NCBI RefSeq assembly: GCF_030345795.1
Contig: NZ_JAUALB010000001.1
Span: 4,146,001-4,210,000 of the forward strand
From: Micromonospora sp. WMMA1363
GTDB taxonomy: Bacteria; Actinomycetota; Actinomycetes; Mycobacteriales; Micromonosporaceae
Reading direction: 5' to 3'
Length of the DNA stretch: 64,000 nucleotides
Part shown: piece after piece, positions 1 to 9,319 of the stretch
Numbering within the stretch: the stretch's first letter is position 1
How the letters are laid out: each line of letters opens with the position of its first letter
Notes under the pieces: model-generated
What the model saw: the letters and a program-made list of their open reading frames with translations, nothing else
Databases searched by the model: none
What the model was told of the DNA's origin: nothing
Program-made: the position numbers and the translations under genes

Positions 1-694
1 GTACGTGTTGGTACGCGACGCTGACCGGGCTGTCCCCGACGAACGGTGGGTGCCCGACGAGCAGCTCGAAGAGCACGCAGCCGGCGGCGTAGACGTCGGA
101 ACGGGCGTCGACCGCCTCGCCCCGGGCCTGTTCGGGCGACAGATACTGCGCGGTGCCGATCACGGCGCTGGTCTGCGTCATCGTGGTGGCGCCGCTGGCC
201 AGGGCCCGCGCGATACCGAAATCCATCACCTTGACCTGGCCGGTCTGGGTGAGCATCACGTTACCGGGCTTGATATCCCGGTGGATGATGCCGTGCCGGT
301 GGCTGAACTCCAGCGCCGCGCACATGTCGGCGCAGATCTCCAGCGCCCGGCGCGGCTGGAGCCGGCCCTCGGCGCCCAGCACCTCCTTGAGGGTGCGCCC
401 GTTGACGAACTCCATCACGATGAACGGCAGTGTCTCGCCCGTAGGCGCCTGTTCCTCGCCGGTGTCGTAGACGGCGACGATGGCCGGGTGGTTGAGAGAC
501 GCGGCGTTCTGCGCCTCCCGGCGGAACCGCATCTGGAAGGTGGCGTCCCGGGCCAGGTCCGTCCGGAGCATCTTGACCGCGACGTCCCGACCGAGCCGCA
601 GGTCACGACCGCGGTGCACCTCAGCCATGCCACCGTAGCCGAGCAGCTCGCCGACCTGGTACCTGCCACCGAGCAGGCGGGCCTGCGCTGTCAT
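1..694 (-). CDS. pknB: Serine/threonine protein kinase PknB, N-terminal part (runs off the window)
   Basis: Membrane Ser/Thr kinase controlling cell-wall synthesis and division in actinobacteria. Only about 231 residues are present; the rest of the kinase, the TM helix and the expected extracellular PASTA repeats lie beyond base 1. Visible motifs are the glycine-rich loop GYGGMAEV (19-26), the ATP-binding Lys41 in AVKML, the catalytic HRDIKPGN with Asp140, and DFG at 158-160. The ATG at 694 overlaps the pknA stop (ATGA), so the two are translationally coupled and pknB is the last visible gene of the fhaA-fhaB-pstP-rodA-pbpA-pknA-pknB operon. Identity rests on kinase motifs plus this conserved gene order. 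Confidence 0.95.
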   Translation of the reverse strand, partial: MTAQARLLGGRYQVGELLGYGGMAEVHRGRDLRLGRDVAVKMLRTDLARDATFQMRFRREAQNAASLNHPAIVAVYDTGEEQAPTGETLPFIVMEFVNGRTLKEVLGAEGRLQPRRALEICADMCAALEFSHRHGIIHRDIKPGNVMLTQTGQVKVMDFGIARALASGATTMTQTSAVIGTAQYLSPEQARGEAVDARSDVYAAGCVLFELLVGHPPFVGDSPVSVAYQHV

Positions 695-2034
695 CGCGTC
701 TGTCGTCCTTCGCTCGTCGTGGTCTCGTTGCCGCCCGGCCGGGGCAGTTGCTGTCGACGGTACGACGTCCGGGTCGGATCGTCGCGTCCGTCGAGCCGCT
801 GCGCGCCGGACGTCACCGTCGGCGCCGGCGCCGGCGTGCCGGTGTATCCGGCGCGTGTCGCCCCCCACCGGGAGTAGGAAACCACGCCGGCACAGACCAG
901 GACCAGTACGGCCAGGAGTGCGACGAGGAAAGCCTTTCCGGCCTGGGACTTGCGCGGAGGAGGAGGCGGTGGCTTCGGAGCGTACCCGGATCGGGCCGAC
1001 GCGCCCGGTGGCCGGACCGCCGGCGTGGCCCGCGGGGCCGCCGCTGCGACCGGCGCCACCGCCGGCGGTCGGGGCGGCTGCGGCGTCGCGACCGGCGGGC
1101 GGGGCGGCACCGGTGTCCGGGCCGCCGACGGTGGCGACACCTGGGCCCGGCCCGGGGCCGGCGACGCGGGCGCCGCGGAGATCGGGGTGGCCCGGCCGGC
1201 CGCACGGGCCGCCTGGGAGAGCTGGGCCTTCAGTTGGCGGGCCACCCCGGCCAGCGCCGCGGCGCTGGGCCAGCGGGCGGCCGGATCCTTCGCCATGGCC
1301 CGCTCGACCACGGCGCGGACCTGCGGCGGGATGTCGGCGGGCAGCGACCGGGGGGTATCCCGGACATGCCGCATGGCGATGTCCAGGGGGTTGTCACCCT
1401 CGAACGGCCGCCGACCGGCGAGGCACTGGTACGCGACCACGCCGAGCGCGTAGACATCCGACGCGGGGGTGGCGACGCCGCCGGTGGCCTGCTCGGGTGA
1501 GATGTACGAGGCGGTGCCGAGCACCGACCCGGCGGCGGTGAGCTGGGCCACCAGGTCGGAGCGGGCGATGCCGAAGTCGGTGAGCACCAGGGTCCCGTTC
1601 GGCCGGACGAGGAGGTTTCCCGGCTTCACGTCCCGGTGCACGATCCCCTTCAGGTGGGCGGCGTGCAGCGCGTCGGCGGCCTGGGCGACCAGCGCCATGG
1701 TGCGGGCGGGGGTGAGCCGCCCCACCCGGCTCAGGGTCGCCGAGAGGGCGTCGCCCTCCACGTATTCCATCACCAGGAAGGCGACCTGTTGGTCGTTGCC
1801 GAAGTCGTAGACGTCCACGACGCCGGGATGGTTGATCGTTGCCATCGTGCGCGCCTCGCCGCGGAACCGCTCGGCGAAGTCCGGGTCGTCGAGCAGGGCG
1901 GGAAGCAGGCTCTTCACGGCGATCGTCCGGCCGAGCACCTGGTCGGTGCCGCGCCACACGTCCCCCATGCCACCGCTCGCGATCCGCTCGTCCAAGCGGT
2001 AGCGGTTGCCGAGCTGCACCCCGGGGCTGAGCAT
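691..2034 (-). CDS. pknA: Serine/threonine protein kinase PknA
   Basis: Second Ser/Thr kinase of the operon, 447 aa. The kinase domain fills residues 12-275, with glycine loop ASGGMGDV, Lys41 (AVKSL), HRDVKPGN and DFG. A Pro/Ala-rich linker of about 90 residues follows, then one TM helix near 365-385 and a short outside tail without PASTA repeats, which is the pknA pattern. The ATG at 2034 (MLSPGVQLGNRY) is chosen because the kinase fold starts just after it and the pbpA stop lies one base upstream (TGA-C-ATG). Its 3' end overlaps pknB. Known substrates in relatives include division and peptidoglycan proteins; that role is by family, not seen here. Confidence 0.95.
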   Translation of the reverse strand: MLSPGVQLGNRYRLDERIASGGMGDVWRGTDQVLGRTIAVKSLLPALLDDPDFAERFRGEARTMATINHPGVVDVYDFGNDQQVAFLVMEYVEGDALSATLSRVGRLTPARTMALVAQAADALHAAHLKGIVHRDVKPGNLLVRPNGTLVLTDFGIARSDLVAQLTAAGSVLGTASYISPEQATGGVATPASDVYALGVVAYQCLAGRRPFEGDNPLDIAMRHVRDTPRSLPADIPPQVRAVVERAMAKDPAARWPSAAALAGVARQLKAQLSQAARAAGRATPISAAPASPAPGRAQVSPPSAARTPVPPRPPVATPQPPRPPAVAPVAAAAPRATPAVRPPGASARSGYAPKPPPPPPRKSQAGKAFLVALLAVLVLVCAGVVSYSRWGATRAGYTGTPAPAPTVTSGAQRLDGRDDPTRTSYRRQQLPRPGGNETTTSEGRQTR

Positions 2035-2035
2035 G

Positions 2036-3541
2036 TCAGCGACTCCCGGGGTCGTTGATCGCCGCCCGCATGATCTGCCCGCCGATCCGGGCCGCCTCGG
2101 CGCTGCCGCCGCTGCCCGCCTCCTCCAGCAGGACGCAGACGGCGGAGACCGCGTTGCCGTCCTTGTCCAGTGCGAAGCCGATGAACCAGCCGTGGTCGAG
2201 CTTGTTCGGCGCGGACTGGGCGGTGCCGGTCTTGCCGCCGACCGTGTAGCCGCTGAACCGGGCACTCCGGCCGGTGCCGTTCTCGACCACGCTCACCATC
2301 ATCTCCCGCAGGTCGGCGGCGACCTGGCCGCTGACCGGCTGGCGCAACTCGCGCGGCCTGGCCGTGTAGTAGTCGGTGGTGCGGTCCGGGCCGAGGATCT
2401 GACGGACCAGGTACGGCCGCATCTGGCTACCGCCGTTGGCCGCGGTGGCGGCGATCAGGGCGCCCTGCAGCGGGGTCATCCGAACGTTGAACTGGCCGAT
2501 GGAGGACTGGGCGAGCGCCGCCGGATCGTCGCCGCCGTCGGCGTTCTCGATGCTGCCGGTCCGGCTGGCCGCCACCCGCTGCCCGTCCTCGCCGAGCCGG
2601 CCGACGGTCAGGTCGTCCTGTTCGAAGCCGAACTGTCGGGCCTTCTCCTTGATGGTGCCGGCGCCGAGCCGGACGCCGAGCTGGGCGAAGCCCGTGTTGC
2701 ACGACTCGGTCACCGCGTTCATCAGGGTGACCTGCGCCTCGGGGCAGATCGACGGGGCGGCGTTGCTGATCGGGGTGCCGGAGGTCGGCGCCGTGTACTC
2801 CGGTCCGGCGGGGATCCGCGTCTCCGGGGTGACGCCGTTCTCCAGCGCGGCGGCCGCCACCACGATCTTGAAGGTCGAGCCCGGCGGCAGCACCTCGCCG
2901 AGCGCCCGGTTCCGCAGGGGGCGGTCCGGGTCCTGATCGAGCTTGTTGTACGCCGCCGCCGCCTCGTCGGTGTCGTGGCTGGCCAGCGGGTTGGGGTTGA
3001 AGCTCGGCATGGAGACCAGCGCCTGCACCGCGCCGGTGCGCGGGTCGATGGCGATGGCCGCGCCCTTGGTCGCCCCGTTGCGGTTCTCGCGCAGTTGCTC
3101 GTACGCGACGTCCTGGGCTCGCTTGGAGATGGTGAGCAGGACGTTGGCGCCGGCGGTCTCGTCACCGGTGACCAGGTCTCGAAGGCGGTCGGCGATGAGC
3201 TGGTCGCTGGTGCCGGCGAGGAAGTCGTTCTCGGACTTCTCGATGCCGGTGTCGGCAAGGTTCACCGGTTTGTACCCGAGCACGTGGGCGTACTTGGCTC
3301 CGCCCGGATAGGTGCGCAGGAACTCCAGCTCCCCGCCGGTCTCCTTGCTCACCGCGAACGCCGTGCCGCCGGCCTCGATGTTGCCACGCTTGCGCTTGTA
3401 CTCGGCGACCTGGACGCGGCCGTTGTAGTCGCTGTTGCGATACTCGTCCGCCTTGTAGGCCTGGATCCAGTTCAGGTTCACGAAGAGCAGCCCGAACAGA
3501 ACCATCACGACGATACCGACGCGGCGCAGTGGCGCGTTCAC
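2036..3541 (-). CDS. pbpA: Penicillin-binding protein PbpA (class B transpeptidase)
   Basis: 501 aa, with an N-terminal membrane anchor (about residues 7-26, VGIVVMVLFGLLFVNLNW) and a transpeptidase domain that cross-links peptidoglycan outside the membrane. The three penicillin-binding motifs are visible: SxxK as STFK, SxN as SCN in TESCNTGF, and KTG in GGKTGTAQ. It overlaps the preceding rodA stop by 4 bp (ATGA), matching the usual SEDS/bPBP pair in which RodA polymerises glycan and the class B PBP cross-links it. The length is normal for actinobacterial PbpA. Its stop is one base from the pknA ATG. Confidence 0.95.
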   Translation of the reverse strand: MNAPLRRVGIVVMVLFGLLFVNLNWIQAYKADEYRNSDYNGRVQVAEYKRKRGNIEAGGTAFAVSKETGGELEFLRTYPGGAKYAHVLGYKPVNLADTGIEKSENDFLAGTSDQLIADRLRDLVTGDETAGANVLLTISKRAQDVAYEQLRENRNGATKGAAIAIDPRTGAVQALVSMPSFNPNPLASHDTDEAAAAYNKLDQDPDRPLRNRALGEVLPPGSTFKIVVAAAALENGVTPETRIPAGPEYTAPTSGTPISNAAPSICPEAQVTLMNAVTESCNTGFAQLGVRLGAGTIKEKARQFGFEQDDLTVGRLGEDGQRVAASRTGSIENADGGDDPAALAQSSIGQFNVRMTPLQGALIAATAANGGSQMRPYLVRQILGPDRTTDYYTARPRELRQPVSGQVAADLREMMVSVVENGTGRSARFSGYTVGGKTGTAQSAPNKLDHGWFIGFALDKDGNAVSAVCVLLEEAGSGGSAEAARIGGQIMRAAINDPGSR

Positions 3542-5028
3542 GGCTTGATCACCTCCGTGGGGGCACCGTGCAGCTGTTCCGGCGGCCCACCGGATGGTCG
3601 GGGCACTCCGCCGCCCCCGCCGGACACCGGCCGCCGGGCACCGTCGGAGACCCGGAGCAGGACCGCGACGAGCAACCAGTTCGCCACCAGTGAGGAGCCA
3701 CCGGCGGAGAGGAACGGGGTGGTCTGTCCGGTGAGCGGGATCAGCTTGCTGATCCCGCCGACGATCACGAAGACCTGGAGCCCGAGGGTGAATGCCAGAC
3801 CACCGGCGAGCAGCTTGCCGAACGAGTCACGCACCGCCAGCGCGGCGCGCAGCCCCCGCTCGATGATGAGCAGGTAGATCACGAGCAGGGCGGAGAGGCC
3901 GAAGAGTCCGATCTCTTCACCGATGCCGGCGAAGATGAAGTCGTTCTGCACCTCGGGCAGCTTCAGCGGCTGCCCACCACCGGGCCCGGCCCCGAAGAGG
4001 CCGCCGGTGCCGAGGGCGAGCAGGCCCTGGACGAGCTGGTAGCCGTCTTCGTACGGGTCGGCGAACGGGTCCAGCCAGATCTCGGCGCGCAGGTAGAAGT
4101 TGGCGAACGGCCCCCCGACCGTGCTGCCGAGCACGTACGCGAGGTAGGCGCCACCGAAGAAGAGCACCAGACCGATGAGTAGCCAGCTGACCCGCTCCGT
4201 GGCGATGTACAACGTCACCACGAACATGCCGAAGTACAGCAGCGAGGTGCCCAGATCCTTCTCGAAGACGAGGACCAGGAGGCTGATCAGCCAGACCACC
4301 ACGACCGGGCCGAGGTCCCGCCCGCGCGGGAAGTCGATGCCGAGGATCCGGCGGCTGGCCAGCGAAAGTACCTCCCGCTTACGGACCAGGTAGTACGCGA
4401 AGAACGCGAGCAAGGCCAGCTTGGCGAACTCACCTGGCTGGATGGAGAAGCCGCCGACCCGGATCCAGAGCTTGGCGCCGTTGATCTCGGAGATACTCGC
4501 CGGCAGCACCGCTGGGATCATCACCAGCACGATGCCGGCGAGCCCCAGGGTGTACGCGTACCGGGAAATCGAGCGGTGGTCCCGCACCAGGAGGAGCAGC
4601 CCGGCGGCGAGGCCCACCGAGATCAGCGTCCAGGCGAGCTGCCGTCCACCGGTTCCGGCGAAGGTGGCCAGGTCAGCCCGTTCGGCGGGAGTTGCCCGGG
4701 CCAGGTCCAGCCGGTGCAGGAAGCCGACGCCGAGGCCGTTGAGCAGCGCGACCGCCGGCAGCAGGGCGGGATCGGCGAAGGGGGCGAGGAACCGGATCGC
4801 CACGTGCAGGCCGAGGAAGACCGCGCCGAGCGCCGCGGCCGGCACCCAGAAGTCCGAGGTCACCGTGTCGAGCACATTCGCCTCGACCATCGCCGCGTAC
4901 GCGGCGACCAGCACCATCGCCAGCAGCAGCAGGGACAGCTCGGCGTTGCGCCGGGACCGGGCCAGACGCACGCCGGGCTGCCCGCCCGTCGTGGCGGGCG
5001 GGGATGCCGGGCTGGCCGATACGGTCAC
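3538..5028 (-). CDS. rodA: FtsW/RodA/SpoVE (SEDS) family glycan polymerase
   Basis: About 496 aa polytopic membrane protein with 10-12 predicted helices, for example LLLLAMVLVAAYAAMV near the start and the conserved GxxGxGPGGGQPLKLP-type loop (FGAGPGGGQPLKLPEVQNDF) typical of SEDS proteins, followed by DFIFAGIGEEIG. SEDS proteins polymerise lipid II into glycan strands and pair with PbpA. A GTG at 5028 is chosen because AGGA lies 6 bases upstream; an in-frame start at 5088 would overlap pstP by 32 bp. The disordered Pro/Gly-rich C-terminus overlaps the pbpA start by 4 bp. Confidence 0.93.
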   Translation of the reverse strand: MTVSASPASPPATTGGQPGVRLARSRRNAELSLLLLAMVLVAAYAAMVEANVLDTVTSDFWVPAAALGAVFLGLHVAIRFLAPFADPALLPAVALLNGLGVGFLHRLDLARATPAERADLATFAGTGGRQLAWTLISVGLAAGLLLLVRDHRSISRYAYTLGLAGIVLVMIPAVLPASISEINGAKLWIRVGGFSIQPGEFAKLALLAFFAYYLVRKREVLSLASRRILGIDFPRGRDLGPVVVVWLISLLVLVFEKDLGTSLLYFGMFVVTLYIATERVSWLLIGLVLFFGGAYLAYVLGSTVGGPFANFYLRAEIWLDPFADPYEDGYQLVQGLLALGTGGLFGAGPGGGQPLKLPEVQNDFIFAGIGEEIGLFGLSALLVIYLLIIERGLRAALAVRDSFGKLLAGGLAFTLGLQVFVIVGGISKLIPLTGQTTPFLSAGGSSLVANWLLVAVLLRVSDGARRPVSGGGGGVPRPSGGPPEQLHGAPTEVIKP

Positions 5029-5056
5029 GGATCGTCCTGACGGGTCGAGCCGACGC

Positions 5057-6481
5057 TCACTCGGGCGACCGGCACGCGGCCGGGTCAATGGCCGGCGCGG
5101 CCGGATCCGAGGGCAGGGCGTCGGGCGTGGTGGTCGGGGCGGCCGGCGTACCCACCGGAGCGCTGGCGGTGGGTGTGGGCGACCCCGGTGCCACCGTCGG
5201 CGTCAGCGGCGGCATCGGCGTCGCCGTGACGGTGACCGCGCTCGGGCGCGGCGGGCAGATCGGCTTGAGATTGGGGTTCGCCGGGGTGTCGGCGGTCAGC
5301 TCGGCCAGCCGGCGTGCCGCGTCCGGCTCGTTCTTGGCCGGGATGCCCTGCTTGACCTGCTCCTGCGCGGCGAGGGTGAGATCGTCGAGCTCGGCTGGGC
5401 TGGTGGAGTGCACGGTGGAGAGGTCCATGCCGGCGATCTGACCCTGGATGCCGCGGAAGACGGCGACCTGGCCGTCCTCGGTGGCACCCACGTAGTACTG
5501 CCGCTGCATGTAGCTCCACCCGCCGAACATCGCACCGCCCAGGAGGAGGACCAGCGCCACAGTCACCGCCGTGGCGCGCACCGGACGCCGCCGGCGGCGC
5601 TCCGGCTCGTCGTCGACGACCGCCGACGGATCGTCCGGTGCGGCGGGCCGGGGCGCGGCGAGCGCGGAGGCGCGAGCCGCCGGGGTGGAGACGTCGGCGG
5701 AGGTTGCCATGCCTCGGTCCCGGGAGGCGGCACCGCCGACGATCGGGGTCGCTTCGACGATGTCCTGGTCGGTCGCGTCGGCGATGATCACGGTGATGTT
5801 GTCCGGACCGCCGCCGCGGAGCGCGAGCTGCACCAACCGCTCCACGCACTGTTGCGGGTCGGCGTACTCGCGCAGGGTCTCCGCGATGGTGTCGGCGCTG
5901 ACCACGCCGGACAGGCCGTCGCTGCAGATCAGGTACCGGTCGCCGGCGAGGACCTGACGAACCGAGTACTCCGCGTCGATGTCGCGGCCGTCGAGCGCCC
6001 GGGTCAGCAGGGACCGTTGCGGGTGGCTGCTCGCCTCCTCTGGGCTGATCCGGCCCTCGTCGACGAGCATCTGGACGTACGTGTCGTCTTTGGTGATCTG
6101 GGCGAACTCGCCGCCCCGCAGCAGGTACGCCCGGGAGTCGCCGATGTGCACCATGCCCAGTTTGCTGCCGGAGAAGAGGATCGCGGTGAGTGTGGTCCCC
6201 ATTCCCTCCAGCTGAGGGTTGGCGTCCACCGTCTCGCGGAGGTGCTGGGTGGCGTTGGTGACGGCCGAGCGAAGCGCGTCCACCAGGGCGTCACCAGGGA
6301 CGTCCTCGTCCAACGGTGCCATGGCACCGATGACGATATTGCTGGCGACGTCACCGGCGGCCATGCCGCCCATACCGTCGGCAACGGCCAGCAGCCGCGG
6401 ACCGGCGTAGACGGAGTCCTGGTTGCCGTCTCGGATCAGACCGCGGTCGCTGTGGGCCGCATAGCGCAGGGTCAGAGTCAT
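5057..6481 (-). CDS. pstP: PP2C-family Ser/Thr phosphatase PstP
   Basis: 474 aa. The cytoplasmic PP2C domain (residues 1-240) has the metal-binding DGMGGM, the GDSRAY strand and DGLSGV; it dephosphorylates PknA/PknB and their targets. A Pro/Ala-rich linker leads to a TM helix around residues 298-316 (TAVTVALVLLLGGAMFGG) and an extracytoplasmic region rich in Pro/Thr at its end. The start overlaps fhaB by 4 bp (ATGA). As the sole phosphatase beside two kinases and two FHA proteins, it completes the phospho-signalling module of the operon. Confidence 0.95.
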   Translation of the reverse strand: MTLTLRYAAHSDRGLIRDGNQDSVYAGPRLLAVADGMGGMAAGDVASNIVIGAMAPLDEDVPGDALVDALRSAVTNATQHLRETVDANPQLEGMGTTLTAILFSGSKLGMVHIGDSRAYLLRGGEFAQITKDDTYVQMLVDEGRISPEEASSHPQRSLLTRALDGRDIDAEYSVRQVLAGDRYLICSDGLSGVVSADTIAETLREYADPQQCVERLVQLALRGGGPDNITVIIADATDQDIVEATPIVGGAASRDRGMATSADVSTPAARASALAAPRPAAPDDPSAVVDDEPERRRRRPVRATAVTVALVLLLGGAMFGGWSYMQRQYYVGATEDGQVAVFRGIQGQIAGMDLSTVHSTSPAELDDLTLAAQEQVKQGIPAKNEPDAARRLAELTADTPANPNLKPICPPRPSAVTVTATPMPPLTPTVAPGSPTPTASAPVGTPAAPTTTPDALPSDPAAPAIDPAACRSPE

Positions 6482-6963
6482 GGCCGTAATTCGAGTGAAG
6501 TGCGGCCGATCCGGATCGGCACGCCGAGGGGGACGGGGGTCGGTCCGGTGACCTTAGCGCGATCCAGGTAGGTGCCGTTAGTCGAACCGAGATCCTCGAC
6601 GAACCACTGCCCGTCGCGCGGCACGAGCCGGGCGTGTCGCGCCGAGGCGTAGTCGTCGGTGATCACGAGGGTGGAATCCTCGGCCCGACCGATGGTGATC
6701 TGCGCTTCACCGAGCGTGATGCGGGTGCCGGCCAATTGACCCGCGGTCACCACAAGTTGGTGGGCCGCCCGTCCGCGCTTCGCCTTGGCCGGCTTGGTCA
6801 CCTGCCCGAGAGAGGCACCGACGGCACGGGGCGCCGCCACCAGCCGACCCGACCGGGCACCCGCGAAGAGGTCTCGGCGGATCACTCCGACCACCGCGAA
6901 CACGAAGATCCACAGCAGGATCAGGAACCCGAACCGGGCGACGGTGATGACGAGTTCCGGCAA
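6478..6963 (-). CDS. fhaB: FHA domain protein FhaB (FipA)
   Basis: 161 aa. One N-terminal TM helix (about residues 5-28, VARFGFLILLWIFVFAVVGV) precedes a basic linker and a C-terminal forkhead-associated domain (about 88-161) with the phosphothreonine-binding signature GRAEDS, SARHARL and DLGSTNGTYLD. FHA proteins dock phosphorylated partners of PknA/PknB at the division septum. The stop overlaps the pstP start; the gap to fhaA is 6 bp. The short length and N-terminal TM match actinobacterial FhaB. Confidence 0.93.
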   Translation of the reverse strand: MPELVITVARFGFLILLWIFVFAVVGVIRRDLFAGARSGRLVAAPRAVGASLGQVTKPAKAKRGRAAHQLVVTAGQLAGTRITLGEAQITIGRAEDSTLVITDDYASARHARLVPRDGQWFVEDLGSTNGTYLDRAKVTGPTPVPLGVPIRIGRTSLELRP

Positions 6964-6969
6964 GGCGGA

Positions 6970-7731
6970 TCAGCCGTCCACGCGGAAGGTCAGCGTCGTG
7001 GTGCCGAGCTGGATCATGTCGCCGGGGTTCAGTGCGACCGCGGAGACGCGCTGCCCGTTGACCATCGTGCCGTTGGTCGACCCGAGGTCGGTCAGCACCA
7101 CCTGGCCACCGTCGAAGTCCAGCCGGGCGTGTCGGCGGGAGATACCGACGTCGGGCAGGCGCAGGTTGGCCTGGTCGCCACGGCCGATGACGGTCGAGCC
7201 CATCTGAAGCGGGTAGGTGCGCCCGTCTCCGGAGACGAGCCGCACGTTGCGGCCGCCGCCGTGTCCGGGCGGCGGGCCGTAGCCACCCCCCTGGTCGTAC
7301 GCCGGGTAGGCCGGCGGGCCGGCGTCGTAACCCGGCGCGGAGACCGGGGCGACCTCGCCGCCGGTATACACCTCTGCGGTCACCCGGAACATGCCGGTGT
7401 CCAGGCCCTCGCCCCGTTCGATCTCGACGATCACGTCGCCGTAGACCGTCCAGGCCTGCTCGCCGATGAACTCCGCCTGCGACTGGGCCAGTTCCTGGGC
7501 CAGCGCGGCGGCGTACGGCGCCAGGCGGCTGTGGTCGTAGGGCGAGAGATCGATCACGTAGCGGTTGGGCACCAGAGTGCGCCCACCAGCCAGAATGGCC
7601 TTGTGCGCCTCGGCCTCCCGCTGCATGGCGTTGAGGATCTCCACGGGGTGGACCACCCCTTTGAAGACCTTGGCAAAGGCTCCCTCTACCAGGCCTTCCA
7701 GACGCTTCTCGAAGCGTTGCAGCACGCTCAC
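6970..7731 (-). CDS. fhaA: FhaA: DUF3662 plus FHA domain protein
   Basis: 253 aa and first gene of the operon. The N-terminal DUF3662 domain (VLQRFEKRLEGLVEG to about residue 125) is joined by a Gly/Tyr/Pro-rich linker to a C-terminal FHA domain with GRGDQANLRL, SRRHARLD and DLGSTNGTMVNG. In mycobacteria FhaA binds the phosphorylated pseudokinase domain of MviN and tunes peptidoglycan synthesis. I place the start at the GTG at 7731 because a perfect AGGAGG lies 5 bases upstream; the ATG at 7758 would put that ribosome site inside the gene. The upstream 250 bp to tRNA-Leu should hold the operon promoter. Confidence 0.93.
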   Translation of the reverse strand: MSVLQRFEKRLEGLVEGAFAKVFKGVVHPVEILNAMQREAEAHKAILAGGRTLVPNRYVIDLSPYDHSRLAPYAAALAQELAQSQAEFIGEQAWTVYGDVIVEIERGEGLDTGMFRVTAEVYTGGEVAPVSAPGYDAGPPAYPAYDQGGGYGPPPGHGGGRNVRLVSGDGRTYPLQMGSTVIGRGDQANLRLPDVGISRRHARLDFDGGQVVLTDLGSTNGTMVNGQRVSAVALNPGDMIQLGTTTLTFRVDG

Positions 7732-7982
7732 CGGCTCCTCCTCGGGTTCCGAGGACATGATGGTATCCGGCCGGCGAGCGCGCAGCTCACACGCCGCTCG
7801 GGCCGCCTGGCGGACCCGTTCGGCCGGACCGATCTCCTCGTGCTACTCTTTCGTCCGCCACGAACGGTAACCGCACCACGAAGGTAACTGTTAGTGGCAA
7901 GGATCGGGAACACGTACGATGTCCGGAGCCCGTCGGCGACAGCGGGAGCGGCACGCACTAGGGTGTTCCGGGTCGAAGCCAC

Positions 7983-8068
7983 GGGGAAGTGGCGGAATGG
8001 CAGACGCGCACGGTTCAGGTCCGTGTGCCCGAAAGGGCGTGGGGGTTCAACTCCCCCCTTCCCCACCA
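7983..8068 (+). tRNA. tRNA-Leu (anticodon CAG)
   Basis: 86-nt class II tRNA. The acceptor stem GGGGAAG (7983-7989) pairs with CTTCCCC (8058-8064), followed by A and an encoded CCA. The anticodon arm CACGG-TTCAGGT-CCGTG gives CAG, a long variable arm follows (TGCCCGAAAGGGCGT), and the T arm is GGGGGTTCAACTCCCCC. A TAGGGT at 7959-7964 is a plausible -10 box. Confidence 0.97.
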
Positions 8069-8169
8069 CTGTGAGGGCTCCGCGTTAGCGGAGCTCTCGT
8101 TGCGTGTCGGGACATGTCGTACACGCTATGCTCCGATGGTTTCGGCCGCCGACAGACCAGGAGTGCCAG

Positions 8170-9243
8170 GTGAGTGTCGCATTCGTGACCGGGTCGGGTG
8201 GGCTGATCGGCTCCGAGGCGGTCCGGCACTTCGCCAGACTCGGTCTCGACGTGGTCGGTATCGACAACGACATGCGGCAGGAGTTCTTCGGCGCGGAGGC
8301 CTCGACCGCGTGGAACGTGCGGCGACTGACCGACGAGCTGGGGTCCGCTTACGCTCACCACAGCATCGACATCCGCGACCGCGACACGCTCGCGAAGCTC
8401 TTCCGGCGATACAACCGGGACGTCGCGGTGGTGATCCACACTGCGGCGCAACCGTCACACGACTGGGCCGTCCGCGACCCGTTCACCGACTTCGACGTCA
8501 ACGCCACCGGCACGCTCAACGTCCTGCAGAACGTTCGTGAACACTGCATCGAGGCGCCGGTCATCCACTGCTCCACCAACAAGGTGTACGGCGACCGGCC
8601 GAACAGCCTGCCGCTGATCGAGTTGGCGACCCGCTGGGAGATCGAGCCGGGCCACCCGTACGAGCAGGGCATCCGGGAGGACATGTCGATCGACGCCTGC
8701 CTGCACTCGATCTTCGGCGCCTCGAAGGTCGCCGCGGACGTCATGGTGCAGGAGTACGGCCGCTACTTCGACATGCGGACCGCCTGTTTCCGCGGCGGGA
8801 CGCTGACCGGGCCGGCCCACTCCGCCACCGAGCTACACGGCTTCCTCGGCTACGTGATGCGGACCAACATGGAGCGGCGGAAATACAAGATCTTCGGGTA
8901 CCAGGGCAAGCAGGTCCGGGACGCGATCCACAGCTCGGACGTGGTCTCCGCGTTCGAGGCGTTCTTCCGTAACCCCCGGTCCGCCGCGGTCTACAACCTG
9001 GGCGGCGGACGTCACTCCAACACCTCGATGCGCGAGGCGTTCGCCCTGGCCGAGCAGATCACCGGCCACGAGATGATCTCCGAGTACGTCGAGGCCAACC
9101 GGATTGGCGACCACAAGTGGTGGATCGGCTCGAACGAGGCATTCCAGACCGACTATCCAGGCTGGAAGCAGGTGTACGACGTGCCCATGATCATGCGCGA
9201 GATCCACGAGGCCAACGCGGACAAGTGGGTGCCCCAGTCATGA
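8170..9243 (+). CDS. NAD-dependent sugar epimerase (CDP-paratose 2-epimerase-like)
   Basis: 357 aa short-chain dehydrogenase/reductase of the extended type. Residues 2-20 form the Rossmann turn ([12 protein letters not shown], a variant of GxxGxxG), followed by the acidic [12 protein letters not shown] stretch seen in CDP-paratose/tyvelose epimerases and NDP-sugar relatives. The catalytic region differs from plain YxxxK enzymes: the Tyr-Lys pair is not obvious, although STNKVYGD marks the Ser/Lys strand. The GTG at 8170 is chosen for its AGGAG six bases upstream. It is followed after 76 bp by a WecG-type glycosyltransferase, suggesting cell-surface glycan work. The exact substrate cannot be read from the sequence. 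Confidence 0.8.
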   Translation: MSVAFVTGSGGLIGSEAVRHFARLGLDVVGIDNDMRQEFFGAEASTAWNVRRLTDELGSAYAHHSIDIRDRDTLAKLFRRYNRDVAVVIHTAAQPSHDWAVRDPFTDFDVNATGTLNVLQNVREHCIEAPVIHCSTNKVYGDRPNSLPLIELATRWEIEPGHPYEQGIREDMSIDACLHSIFGASKVAADVMVQEYGRYFDMRTACFRGGTLTGPAHSATELHGFLGYVMRTNMERRKYKIFGYQGKQVRDAIHSSDVVSAFEAFFRNPRSAAVYNLGGGRHSNTSMREAFALAEQITGHEMISEYVEANRIGDHKWWIGSNEAFQTDYPGWKQVYDVPMIMREIHEANADKWVPQS

Positions 9244-9319
9244 GCGGGGGCAGCGAGCGGATCGCCCGCCCGGTCGGTTGCCACGCCGCTGCCCGGTCGA
9301 CGACCAGCGAGGCGTGACC

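Noticed and set aside
2006..3877. Long plus-strand open frame opposite pbpA/rodA
   Set aside because: It is the antisense shadow of conserved pbpA with no ribosome site or recognisable protein; GC-rich codon bias opens such frames.
4421..6571. Plus-strand open frame over pstP/rodA
   Set aside because: Shadow of conserved, motif-bearing minus-strand genes.
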